A stretch of DNA of 13,827 nt from CAYYHA01 sp964471535 (GCA_964471535.1 CAYYHA010000099.1:1-13827); one strand, 5' to 3'. Positions 1 to 6,298 are shown, counted from the first letter of the stretch. A program made the numbers and translations. Notes: a model not told the origin generated them from the letters alone.

Positions 1-283
1 GGTCACCGCCGAGCAGAAGCAGGAGCCCGGCGGTGACCACTGCCCAGCGGAGGAGCCGGCGCCCAAGCGAGCGAGGGGCTCGCGCCGGGCGTTCCAGGAT
101 GAGCCCCTCACCCACCTGCTCCGCCCCCTCCGCTTCGAGGGGCACCGAAGCCTCGGGCGAAGGGGGGCCCGGCGAGGCTTGGGGGTCGGGCTCGGCCCCC
201 GGCGGCGGCGCGCCTTGCGGCGGCGCCGATCTCTCCGGCGCACCGGACTCGCCGGCGTCGTCGTTGCGGTCGAACTCGTTCAT
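1..283 (-). CDS. N-terminal part of an unidentified single-TM membrane protein (cut by window edge)
   Basis: Ninety-four codons are visible, starting at the ATG complementary to 281-283 and running off the left edge. The first ~70 residues (MNEFDRNDDAGE...) are rich in Pro, Ala, Glu and Asp, and look disordered and cytoplasmic. A basic stretch (RSLGRRLLR, about 71-79) follows, then a hydrophobic segment (WAVVTAGLLLLLG, about 80-92) that should be a membrane anchor. This basic-then-hydrophobic arrangement is seen in many anchored envelope proteins, such as AsmA/TamB-like proteins and secretion accessory factors, but the diagnostic part is outside the window, so no family is assigned. A GGAG lies about 11 bases before the ATG, a little far but usable. 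It is transcribed away from the metal-uptake operon and shares a 181-base upstream region with it, so the two may be co-regulated. The coding frame is supported by continuous reading to the edge and the sensible protein layout. Confidence 0.6.
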   Translation of the reverse strand, partial: MNEFDRNDDAGESGAPERSAPPQGAPPPGAEPDPQASPGPPSPEASVPLEAEGAEQVGEGLILERPARAPRSLGRRLLRWAVVTAGLLLLLGGD

Positions 284-316
284 GGGAAAAGCGGCTCCGC
301 CGCGGGGCAGGCGGAT

Positions 317-341
317 CGATCGCCCTGTTTCTAGGCGATCG
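317..341. repeat. Perfect 8-bp inverted repeat with 9-base spacer (possible operator)
   Basis: CGATCGCC at 317-324 is matched by GGCGATCG at 334-341, with the spacer CTGTTTCTA between them. The spacer is AT-richer than its surroundings. The element is centred about 46 bases upstream of the leftward ATG and about 136 bases upstream of the rightward ATG. No T-run follows on either strand, so it does not look like an intrinsic terminator. A dimeric-regulator operator or a 5' UTR hairpin of the leftward gene are both possible. Confidence 0.4.
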
Positions 342-409
342 GCCAGGGCCGAGCAAGGCGCGGCCCGACGTCGCGACGCAACCGTGCACGCACGCGACCT
401 GGGCAACGC

Positions 410-415
410 TTGACA
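410..415 (+). promoter_or_regulatory. Candidate -35 hexamer TTGACA for the metal-uptake operon
   Basis: An exact TTGACA lies 50 bases upstream of the ATG at 465, in the correct orientation for the operon. The region 16-19 bases downstream (about 432-439) reads GC-rich and gives no convincing -10 box. This is only a weak promoter candidate, though an exact consensus hexamer is uncommon in such GC-rich DNA. Confidence 0.25.
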
Positions 416-442
416 GACGCGCGCCATCCGGTGGAGGCTCTG

Positions 443-464
443 TGGGCACCCTGCTCTGGGCACC
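443..464 (+). repeat. Tandem 8-bp direct repeat TGGGCACC next to the start codon
   Basis: TGGGCACC occurs at 443-450 and again at 457-464, the second copy ending directly before the ATG at 465. A partial third copy (TGGGCAAC) is at 400-407. The start codon has no good Shine-Dalgarno sequence, and these repeats occupy the place where one would be expected. They could be a regulator half-site array or chance. Confidence 0.3.
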
Positions 465-866
465 ATGCGAGTGAGACACCGAGCCCTCCTGGACGTTGCC
501 ACGTCTGCTCTGCTCGTCATCGGGCTGGCAGGCAGCCCGCTGGTCGAGATCGCTCACGCCCAGGGAACGCGCCACGCCTGGTGCGAGGTGCACGGCCATC
601 TGGTGGATCTCACGGGTGCCGCCGAAGCCCCGGGTCCCCGTCGGGCCTTGGGAACTGCGCCGGTGGCGAGCACCGCACCGGCCGCTTCCGGGAGCCACCA
701 GAGCTGCCCCTTCCATCTGGCCGCATCGGGCCAGCATGCCGTACCCGCCGCCACGGCCGCGAGCGTCTCCCTTCCGCGAACGGCCCCGGCCCCCTACGCA
801 TCGCCGGAGTCGCACGACGACGCGCGTCTCCTCCGCGCTCCGAAGCACGGGCCTCCGTCGGCCTAG
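465..866 (+). CDS. Small secreted Cys/His protein, first gene of the metal-uptake operon
   Basis: This 133-residue protein has a classical signal peptide: basic start MRVRHR, a hydrophobic core around 9-23, and an AHA site giving cleavage after about residue 32. The mature part is about 100 residues, rich in Ala, Pro and His. It contains two compact Cys/His patches that could bind metal: C40-E-V-H43-G-H45 and H78-Q-S-C81-P-F-H84. More His residues lie at 91, 117 and 128, and the rest resembles a flexible linker. I do not recognise a named family. Its place at the head of a zinc-type ABC operon suggests a periplasmic or secreted metal-binding role, but that is inference. The two Cys could instead form a disulfide. 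The ATG at 465 is the first in frame after a stop at 411-413. No good ribosome site precedes it, so a short leader or weak initiation is likely. Confidence 0.65.
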   Translation: MRVRHRALLDVATSALLVIGLAGSPLVEIAHAQGTRHAWCEVHGHLVDLTGAAEAPGPRRALGTAPVASTAPAASGSHQSCPFHLAASGQHAVPAATAASVSLPRTAPAPYASPESHDDARLLRAPKHGPPSA

Positions 867-884
867 CACGCGCTCGAGATCTGA

Positions 885-903
885 CGGGCGGACTCTCCGC
901 CCG
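885..903 (+). other. Perfect 8-bp GC hairpin between the secreted protein and the barrel gene
   Basis: CGGGCGGA (885-892) pairs perfectly with TCCGCCCG (896-903) around a 3-base loop CTC. It lies in the 72-base gap between the first gene of the operon (stop at 864-866) and the barrel gene (ATG at 939). No U-run follows, so it is not a textbook intrinsic terminator. It could act as an mRNA-stability or processing element, or as a partial attenuator setting different levels of the two products. Confidence 0.4.
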
Positions 904-938
904 CGCTCACCGAACGTGCTCTGGCCGTCGAGGTTCCT

Positions 939-2342
939 ATGCGTCTACCTCCGTGGTTCGTCTCGCTTACGTCTATCGTTCTGATCTGTCTCACGCTTCG
1001 CACCCCACCCGCGTCCGCGGCGGAGGCGGGCCCCCCGCGGGACGCGCCCTCCCCGGCGCCCGATGGCGCGGGCTCGAACGCCTCACCTGAAGCCGACGGC
1101 GGGGAGGCGGACGCCGCCGGGGGAGAGACCGGGCGCTCGGAGCGCCGAGTCGAGTCTGGCGAAGGCCGAAGCGACACGCCCGATGCCAACGACACCGACG
1201 ACGCTGCGGCCCTCGAGGAGATCGAAGCCGCGCTGGCCGCCGATGCCTCCGAACGCGAGGCAGCGGGCGCTTCCCAGACGAACGCCACGGCGTCCTTCGC
1301 AGGCCAGGTCGGTCGGAGCATCCAGACCACGCTCAACCCGGACATCTCCTTCATCGGAGACTTTGCGCTCGCTGCCTTCTCCGACGAGCCGATGCAGACG
1401 GGCGCCCACGACCCGAAACACAACGGCTTCACGCTGCAGCAGGTGGAGATGGCGGTGGGGGCCTCGGTCGATCCGTACTTCCGCCTCGATGGAAACATGG
1501 TCTTCCTCGCGGCCGGGGTCGAGGTCGAGGAGTTCTACGCCACGACGCTCGCACTCCCCTGGAACCTGCAGATGCGCATCGGGAAGTTCTTGAGTCGCCT
1601 CGGCCGCATCAACGCGACGCATCCCCATACCTGGACCTTCACCGACCAGCCACTCGCCATTGGAAAATTCTTTGGACCCGAGGGCAATGGCGGCCTCGGC
1701 CTCGAAGCGAGCTGGCTCTCTCCCCTCCCCTGGTGGCTCGAAGTGGTGGGAAGCGTCCATCGCGCCACCGGACCGTCCTTCCTGGGCGAGGATGCCCCAC
1801 CCCCCCGCTCGCCCCTCGACCTACAGTGGTCCCTCGTGGTCGAGCAGTTCTTTCCCCTCTCCGACCACTGGTCGCTCCTTTTCGGCCTCGGCGCAGCCAA
1901 CGGGCCGCTGGCCACCGGCGCCCACAACCGCACCGACGTGTACGTCGCCGACCTCTACCTGAAGTGGCGGCCCATCACGGCGCCGGGTGACCTGCGGCAG
2001 CTTTCACTGCAGGCCGAGTGGCTGCTCCGCCGCCGGCAAGTCCCAGACGACGTCCTCACCGACACCGGAGGATATGCCTACGCCGAGTGGCGCTTCGACC
2101 GCTGGTGGGCGGCGGGCCTACGCGGTGAGTGGGTCTCCGGCGTGCCCGACGACCCGACCGCTCCCGAGTGGATCGGACCCCGCCTCCGCAGCGATGGCGT
2201 CTTGAGCTTCTACCCCACCGAGTTCTCGCGCCTTCGGATTCAGGTCGGCTTGGACGACCCCTCCTGGACCGATGCTCCGATCTGGCGCGTCTTCCTGACT
2301 ACCGAGTTCGCCATCGGCGCCCACGGCGCCCACACCTTCTAG
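939..2342 (+). CDS. Outer-membrane beta-barrel linked to zinc uptake
   Basis: The 467-residue product has a signal peptide (hydrophobic 8-20, cleavage after ASA at about 25-27). An acidic, low-complexity stretch to about residue 115 follows, including a short helix-like LEEIEAALAADA (92-103). The rest alternates aromatic and hydrophobic residues as in a transmembrane barrel, beginning near LNPDISFIGDF (132-142) and ending in Phe, as expected for the BAM-recognised beta-signal. Notable His motifs are HDPKH (157-161), THPHTW (227-232) and a GAHGAHTF end. From memory, such barrels next to ZnuA are annotated as zinc-regulated outer-membrane receptors. I see neither a TonB box nor a plug domain, so TonB dependence is not shown. 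The likely role is passage of metal or a metal complex into the periplasm. GAGG lies 6 bases before the ATG. The stop is 15 bases before the binding-protein gene. Confidence 0.8.
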   Translation: MRLPPWFVSLTSIVLICLTLRTPPASAAEAGPPRDAPSPAPDGAGSNASPEADGGEADAAGGETGRSERRVESGEGRSDTPDANDTDDAAALEEIEAALAADASEREAAGASQTNATASFAGQVGRSIQTTLNPDISFIGDFALAAFSDEPMQTGAHDPKHNGFTLQQVEMAVGASVDPYFRLDGNMVFLAAGVEVEEFYATTLALPWNLQMRIGKFLSRLGRINATHPHTWTFTDQPLAIGKFFGPEGNGGLGLEASWLSPLPWWLEVVGSVHRATGPSFLGEDAPPPRSPLDLQWSLVVEQFFPLSDHWSLLFGLGAANGPLATGAHNRTDVYVADLYLKWRPITAPGDLRQLSLQAEWLLRRRQVPDDVLTDTGGYAYAEWRFDRWWAAGLRGEWVSGVPDDPTAPEWIGPRLRSDGVLSFYPTEFSRLRIQVGLDDPSWTDAPIWRVFLTTEFAIGAHGAHTF

Positions 2343-2357
2343 CCCACGAGGTGTCCC

Positions 2358-3287
2358 ATGCGTTCGCTTTGTCTCGCGCTCTCTTTGCTGCCGGGCCTTG
2401 CCATGGCTTCTCCCCTGCGCGTGGTCGCAACGATTCCCGATCTGGCCGCGCTCGCCCGTGAAGTCGGCCAAGACCACGCCTCCGTCCGATCGCTCGCCCT
2501 GCCCACTCAGGACCCCCACTTCGTCGATGCACGTCCCCATCTGGCCCTGGAGCTGAACAAGGCCGATCTTCTGGTCCTGGCCGGACTCGACCTCGAAATC
2601 GGTTGGCTTCCGGTCCTGATCACCGGAAGCCGCAACCCGAGGATCCAGCCGGGGAGTGAAGGCTACTTCGACGCCAGCGCCTACGCGGTTCTGAAGGAGG
2701 TTCCGCGCGTGAAGATCGACCGTGCGATGGGCGACGTGCACCCGGGCGGAAACCCGCACTACCTCGTCGACCCCCGCAACGCCATCCGGGTGGCCCACGC
2801 CCTCGCCGAGCGCATGGCCAAGCTCGACCCGGAGCACGGCGACATCTTTGAACACAATGCAGCCGCCTTCGAGAAGGCCGCGCGGGCCCGCATGGCCGAG
2901 TGGGAGAAGCTTCTCGCCCCGTACCGAGGGGCGAAGGTGGTCACCTACCACAAGAGTTGGATCTACCTCCTCGACTGGCTCGGCCTGAAGGAACTCGACA
3001 CCATCGAGCCCAAGCCAGGCATTCCACCGAACCCCCAGCACGTGGCCCGCCTGCTCATCAAGATGAAGCGGGAGAAGCCTGCTATGATCCTGCAGGAGGC
3101 CTACTACCCGGCCAACACGGCTCGACTCTTGAGTTCGAAGACCGGCGTCCCCGTCCTCATCCTCCCCGGTGGCACCGATGTCGACAGCGGCGAGCGCTAC
3201 CTCGATCACATCGACCGCTTCGTCCGCAGCATTGCAGAGGTGCTCGCGAAGGCCGACGCCAGCCGGACTGCGGAGGCCGCGCCATGA
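2358..3287 (+). CDS. znuA: Periplasmic zinc/metal-binding protein of an ABC importer (ZnuA/TroA type)
   Basis: This 309-residue cluster-9 (A-I) solute-binding protein captures metal in the periplasm and delivers it to the permease. The signal peptide ends at AMA (about residue 17). The four expected ligand positions are present: H54 in DPHFVDARP, H134 in GNPHYLVDP, H198 in TYHKSW, and a carboxylate in GGTDVDSGE (D274 or D276). Three His plus one Asp matches TroA/ZnuA zinc sites, while manganese binders such as PsaA have Glu at the third position. The His-rich loop that many ZnuA proteins carry between the first and second ligands is absent. A long helix (about 145-190) joins the two lobes, as usual for the family. 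GAGGTG (2348-2353) precedes the ATG. The gene overlaps the next by ATGA. Zn is preferred over Mn, but specificity is inferred. Confidence 0.9.
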   Translation: MRSLCLALSLLPGLAMASPLRVVATIPDLAALAREVGQDHASVRSLALPTQDPHFVDARPHLALELNKADLLVLAGLDLEIGWLPVLITGSRNPRIQPGSEGYFDASAYAVLKEVPRVKIDRAMGDVHPGGNPHYLVDPRNAIRVAHALAERMAKLDPEHGDIFEHNAAAFEKAARARMAEWEKLLAPYRGAKVVTYHKSWIYLLDWLGLKELDTIEPKPGIPPNPQHVARLLIKMKREKPAMILQEAYYPANTARLLSSKTGVPVLILPGGTDVDSGERYLDHIDRFVRSIAEVLAKADASRTAEAAP

Positions 3288-4138
3288 GCCGCCATCGATG
3301 GCCACAGTGCATGATTCTCGGCATGCTCATCACCCTGCCGGCTGCCGGCTGTGCTCTCTCTCCCGGAGACGGCTGGGGCTGGATCGAGGCCGATCTGGAC
3401 GCCGGCCTCGGCCGTCCGCCGGATCGAGGCAGCGGCCCCTGGCGAAAGACCTCGTCGAGCTACGAGCTGCGGTGGGAGAGCTTTACGCTGCAGCTCGGAG
3501 AGATTGCACTGCTCTCTGACGCGGGCGCGGGGAGCGTCGACTTCGACCCCAATAACCCACCGCCGGGCTACTCGAGCTGCCACGGCGGCCACTGCCACCG
3601 CGAGTCGGATGGGGCGCTCGTCCCCTACGCCGAGGTCGCCGCGGGGGCAGGGGCGAGTGCCGGCTCCGCCCTTGCGACCTTTCCCGTGGAGCAAGCGCTC
3701 GACCTCACCGCAGACCAACGACTGACGCTCCCTTGTGCCACGCCATCCTGCGAGGTGCCACGCGGCGAGGCGAGCCACCTGTCGCTTACGGTCGAGGCGG
3801 TGGAAGGACACGGCCAGATCCGCGACGCGAGCGTCTGGGGCCGCCTGCCGGACGCGGTGCCGCTCGAGGTGACACTCGACGCGCCCGTCACCGTCGAAGC
3901 CGCGCTCCCCGAGGTGCTGCGCTTCGATCTCGGTGAGGCCCCCGGGGCAAAGCTCGAGATTCACTTCCGCGTGCCGGCAGGGTTGCTCGATGGCGTCGAG
4001 GCCTCCGAGTTCCTAGACGGCGGCGAGGTCCGCCTCGTCGATTCGGAGCTGGTATCGGCTCACCTCACGGCTGCGCCGGTGCGCATCGAAGTCGAGCGTG
4101 TCGACGCCTGGCCAGCGCCAGAGGAGGAAACGCCATGA
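3284..4138 (+). CDS. Putative metal-binding lipoprotein with CHGGHCH cluster
   Basis: This 284-residue protein is translationally coupled to znuA: ATGA overlap, with GGAGG at 3272-3276 and a 7-base spacer. The N-terminus ends in the lipobox PAAGC, giving lipidated Cys23. The mature protein looks beta-rich, with alternating strands such as SYELRWESFTLQLGEIALL (59-77) and several similar strands from 160 onwards. The outstanding feature is CHGGHCH at 99-105: two Cys and three His in seven residues, in a Pro/Gly loop (NPPPGYSSC). A second Cys pair (C151, C156; CATPSC) may form a disulfide or complete a site. No transmembrane segment follows the lipobox. I do not recognise a named family. Context points to a periplasm-facing metallochaperone or metal sensor feeding the importer. 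Copper or nickel cannot be excluded from the motif alone. Confidence 0.75.
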   Translation: MSRHRWPQCMILGMLITLPAAGCALSPGDGWGWIEADLDAGLGRPPDRGSGPWRKTSSSYELRWESFTLQLGEIALLSDAGAGSVDFDPNNPPPGYSSCHGGHCHRESDGALVPYAEVAAGAGASAGSALATFPVEQALDLTADQRLTLPCATPSCEVPRGEASHLSLTVEAVEGHGQIRDASVWGRLPDAVPLEVTLDAPVTVEAALPEVLRFDLGEAPGAKLEIHFRVPAGLLDGVEASEFLDGGEVRLVDSELVSAHLTAAPVRIEVERVDAWPAPEEETP

Positions 4139-4650
4139 GGGCGCAATGGAGTGCTAGGGGACTCGCCTTCGTACGCCTCGAGTGGGCGCTCGCCATGCTG
4201 ATCCTTCTGCTCGGCGCCTGCGGCGCCGAGCCGCTCCCAGAGGCGGAGGCGGAAGGCTGCGAACACGCCCAGGAGGGGCCCTTCATCGATGTCGAGGCCA
4301 CCACGGCCCCCGATCTGGCTCCCGCCGTGGAGGCGGGACACCGGGCCTGGCGGATCACCTTGCCGGAGGGAGCAGCGGGGTTCCTCCGCCTCGATGTCCC
4401 GCAGGCCGGGGACTACCACTTCTTCCTCTCCGCTGCAGTGGAGATGGAGATCTACGACGACCACGAGGCCCTGGTGGCCATCGAGGAGACGCGGCCCGTC
4501 GACGCCTGTGAGGCACTCGCGGTCGATCACATCGTGCCCCTCTCCGTGGGGCGACACCGCATCCGCGTCGGCCCCGACAGCGATGGGGGGCCCGTCACAC
4601 TCGTCATCGAAGCGGCCGGCGAGGCGCAGGGGCACGACCATGGGCACTGA
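4135..4650 (+). CDS. Putative metal-binding lipoprotein with His-rich tail
   Basis: The 171-residue product starts at an ATG overlapping the previous stop (ATGA), with an excellent GGAGG (4123-4127) 7 bases upstream. A hydrophobic stretch ends in the lipobox LLGAC, giving lipidated Cys29; an in-frame ATG at 4195 (M21) would give a shorter signal peptide. An acidic linker with a CEH motif (42-44) follows. A compact beta-sandwich-like region runs from about 70 to 160 (GFLRLDVPQAGDYHFFLS, then IVPLSVGRHRIRV), similar in feel to small carbohydrate-binding or pre-peptidase-C-like folds. C42 and C125 may pair. The protein ends in HDHGH (167-171), a likely metal-binding tail. The codons for the end of this tail overlap the znuC start by 11 bases. 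Function is unknown; the operon suggests metal handling on the periplasmic side of a membrane. Confidence 0.75.
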   Translation: MRAQWSARGLAFVRLEWALAMLILLLGACGAEPLPEAEAEGCEHAQEGPFIDVEATTAPDLAPAVEAGHRAWRITLPEGAAGFLRLDVPQAGDYHFFLSAAVEMEIYDDHEALVAIEETRPVDACEALAVDHIVPLSVGRHRIRVGPDSDGGPVTLVIEAAGEAQGHDHGH

Positions 4651-5455
4651 AGGTCACAGCGCCGGCGGCGGTCCGTTGCTGCAAGCGCAGGGCCTCGTGG
4701 TCGGGTACGACCGCCCGCTACTGCCCCCGATCGATCTCGCCATCGAACCCCGGTCCTTCTGGGCCTTCGTGGGACGCAACGGGTCGGGCAAGAGCACGGT
4801 GCTGCGGACGCTGCTCGGGCTTCTGAAGCCCCTGCACGGTGAGGCGAAGATGCGAGCCGATGCGCGGCCCACGCTGGTGCCGCAGCGCACGGGGATCGAG
4901 CGCAACGCTCCGTTGACGGTACGGGACGTGGTCGCAATGGGCGCCGAGCGGGGCTACTCACCCTTTCGACTGGGCGGACGCTTGCGCCGGCAGGAGATCC
5001 ACCGCCTCCTCGAGGAGGTGGGCGCGGAGGACCTCGCCGAGGCCTCCTTCAGCGCCCTCTCCGAGGGACAAAAGCAGCGCGTGCTCCTCGCCCGGGCACT
5101 CGCAGGCAGGCCAAACCTCCTCTTCCTCGACGAGCCCACCTCGGCGATGGACCTCGTGGCCGAGCGGGAGATGCTCGAACTCCTCCACCGCCTCTCCGAG
5201 GATCGGGACCTAGCCATCGTCATCGTCGCGCACTTCCTTCCCCTGGTCCGGGAGTTCGCGGACCGCGTCCTCTTCGTCGACGCGGATTCCCGTCACGCGG
5301 CTGCGGGCACCCCTGAGGCCGTCTTCGCCTCGGAGGCCTTCCGCGCCCGTTACGGAAGCCACGCGCCCAGCAACCCGGCGCCAGCGAGCCGCGCCGACCC
5401 GGACGCGTCCCAGGAAACGGGCAAGACGCCCGGAAGGCAGGAGGGCGCGGGATGA
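4640..5455 (+). CDS. znuC: ATPase of zinc/metal ABC importer (ZnuC type)
   Basis: This 271-residue cytoplasmic ABC ATPase powers the permease encoded next door. All motifs are in order: Walker A GRNGSGKST (45-53), Q-loop Q82 in LVPQRT, signature LSEGQKQR (140-147; Glu replaces the usual Gly, a common variant), Walker B LLFLDEP (160-166) with catalytic E165, and H-loop H198 in VAHF. The sequence GYDRPLLPPIDL and the short loop after the Q-loop fit the metal-type subfamily. The last ~30 residues are Pro/Ala/Gly-rich and probably disordered. The ATG at 4640 overlaps the previous gene by 11 bases and has only a weak GCAGGGG site, so it probably relies on translational coupling. It overlaps znuB by ATGA. 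Confidence 0.92.
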   Translation: MGTEGHSAGGGPLLQAQGLVVGYDRPLLPPIDLAIEPRSFWAFVGRNGSGKSTVLRTLLGLLKPLHGEAKMRADARPTLVPQRTGIERNAPLTVRDVVAMGAERGYSPFRLGGRLRRQEIHRLLEEVGAEDLAEASFSALSEGQKQRVLLARALAGRPNLLFLDEPTSAMDLVAEREMLELLHRLSEDRDLAIVIVAHFLPLVREFADRVLFVDADSRHAAAGTPEAVFASEAFRARYGSHAPSNPAPASRADPDASQETGKTPGRQEGAG

Positions 5456-6288
5456 GAGAAGCCATCGACTCGATCTTGAGCAGCCCCGACGTCTTCGGCC
5501 CCCCCATCGCCGCTGCGGCGCTCGCGGGCCTCGTACTCGGCTGGCTCGGCGTGTGGATCGTGCTGCGACGGATGGTCTTCGTTTCGGCCGCGATCGCGCA
5601 GAGCAGCGCCCTCGGCGTGGCCCTCATCTTCCTGCTGCACGGCCTCATCGGCTGGGAGCTCGAGCCGCTTGTCGGTGGCGCGGTGGCAACGGCGGCCGCG
5701 GGCCTCCTCTTCGTCTTCGAGCCCAGCCGCCTGAAGGTGACGCGCGAGAGCATCCTGGGCTTCGTGTACGTGGCTGCTGGAGCCGCCACGCTCGTGGTCG
5801 GCGATGCCATCCCCCAGGAGTCCCAAGAGATCTCGGCCGTCCTGTTCGGCAACGCCGTCCTCATCCGGGACGCGGACCTCGCGGCCATCGCCATCGCCGG
5901 CGGCCTGGTCCTCGCCGTGCAACTGTGGCTGCACCGCGGCTTCGTACTCGCCGCCTTCGACCCGGAGACCGCCCGGGTGCAGGGGGTCCCCACGGGCCTG
6001 CTCGATGCGCTCCTCTTTCTATCCATCGGCATCACCATCGCAGCGAGCATCCGCGCCCTTGGTGCGCTACCGGTCTTCGCTTTCAGCGTCCTGCCCGCCA
6101 TGGGCGCGCTGGCCCACAGCCGCCGCATGCTTCCCGCCCTCGTGGCCGCCGGCGTGCTGGGGCTGCTCAGCGGTGTGATGGGCTACCTCATCGCCTTTGC
6201 CTACGAGCTGACCGTGGGCGCCACCCAGACCCTCACCGCTTGCGCCCTCGGCCTCGTCGCCCTTGTCCTGGCCGGAGTGCGCCGGTAG
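5452..6288 (+). CDS. znuB: Permease of zinc/metal ABC importer (ZnuB type)
   Basis: This 278-residue polytopic inner-membrane protein of the ABC-3 family forms the channel through which metal enters the cytoplasm. About eight hydrophobic segments are visible, for example AALAGLVLGWLGVWIVL near the start, AIAIAGGLVLAVQLWL in the middle and ALVAAGVLGLLSGVMGYLIAFA near the end. The early LRRMVFVSAAIAQSSALGV and the cytoplasmic coupling stretch FDPETARVQGVPTGLLD are typical of this family. Length is normal. AGGAGG (5439-5444) lies 7 bases before the ATG, which overlaps the znuC stop. It is the last canonical gene of the uptake operon. The metal specificity comes from its partners. Confidence 0.92.
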   Translation: MREAIDSILSSPDVFGPPIAAAALAGLVLGWLGVWIVLRRMVFVSAAIAQSSALGVALIFLLHGLIGWELEPLVGGAVATAAAGLLFVFEPSRLKVTRESILGFVYVAAGAATLVVGDAIPQESQEISAVLFGNAVLIRDADLAAIAIAGGLVLAVQLWLHRGFVLAAFDPETARVQGVPTGLLDALLFLSIGITIAASIRALGALPVFAFSVLPAMGALAHSRRMLPALVAAGVLGLLSGVMGYLIAFAYELTVGATQTLTACALGLVALVLAGVRR

Positions 6289-6298
6289 GCAAGCGCCG

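Larger units (their letters stand above)
284..464. promoter_or_regulatory. Divergent intergenic region between the edge gene and the metal-uptake operon
   Basis: This 181-base gap separates two divergent genes, so it should carry promoters for both. It contains a perfect 8-base inverted repeat (317-341), the short palindromes CGACGTCG (366-373) and CGTGCACG (383-390), a TTGACA hexamer (410-415) and a tandem 8-base direct repeat (443-464). No A/T-rich palindrome of the kind known for Zur or Fur boxes in enterobacteria is visible. The regulator of the operon therefore cannot be named from sequence. The palindromes at 366-390 are short and GC-only, so chance is a fair explanation for them. Confidence 0.6.

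Noticed and set aside
284..464. A Zur or Fur box upstream of the metal operon
   Set aside because: No A/T-rich dyad matching known proteobacterial or actinobacterial Zur boxes is present. The dyad at 317-341 is reported only as an unnamed element.
410..1090. A 226-codon plus-strand frame overlapping the small secreted protein and the barrel start
   Set aside because: Arg/Pro-rich product without signal peptide; the competing frames have clean signal peptides.
939..1285. A TonB box or plug domain in the N-terminal part of the barrel protein
   Set aside because: The region is acidic, Ala/Gly-rich low complexity without a recognisable plug pattern.
2118..3305. A 395-codon minus-strand frame opposite znuA
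   Set aside because: It mirrors the znuA codon pattern. The plus-strand frame has a signal peptide and all metal ligands.
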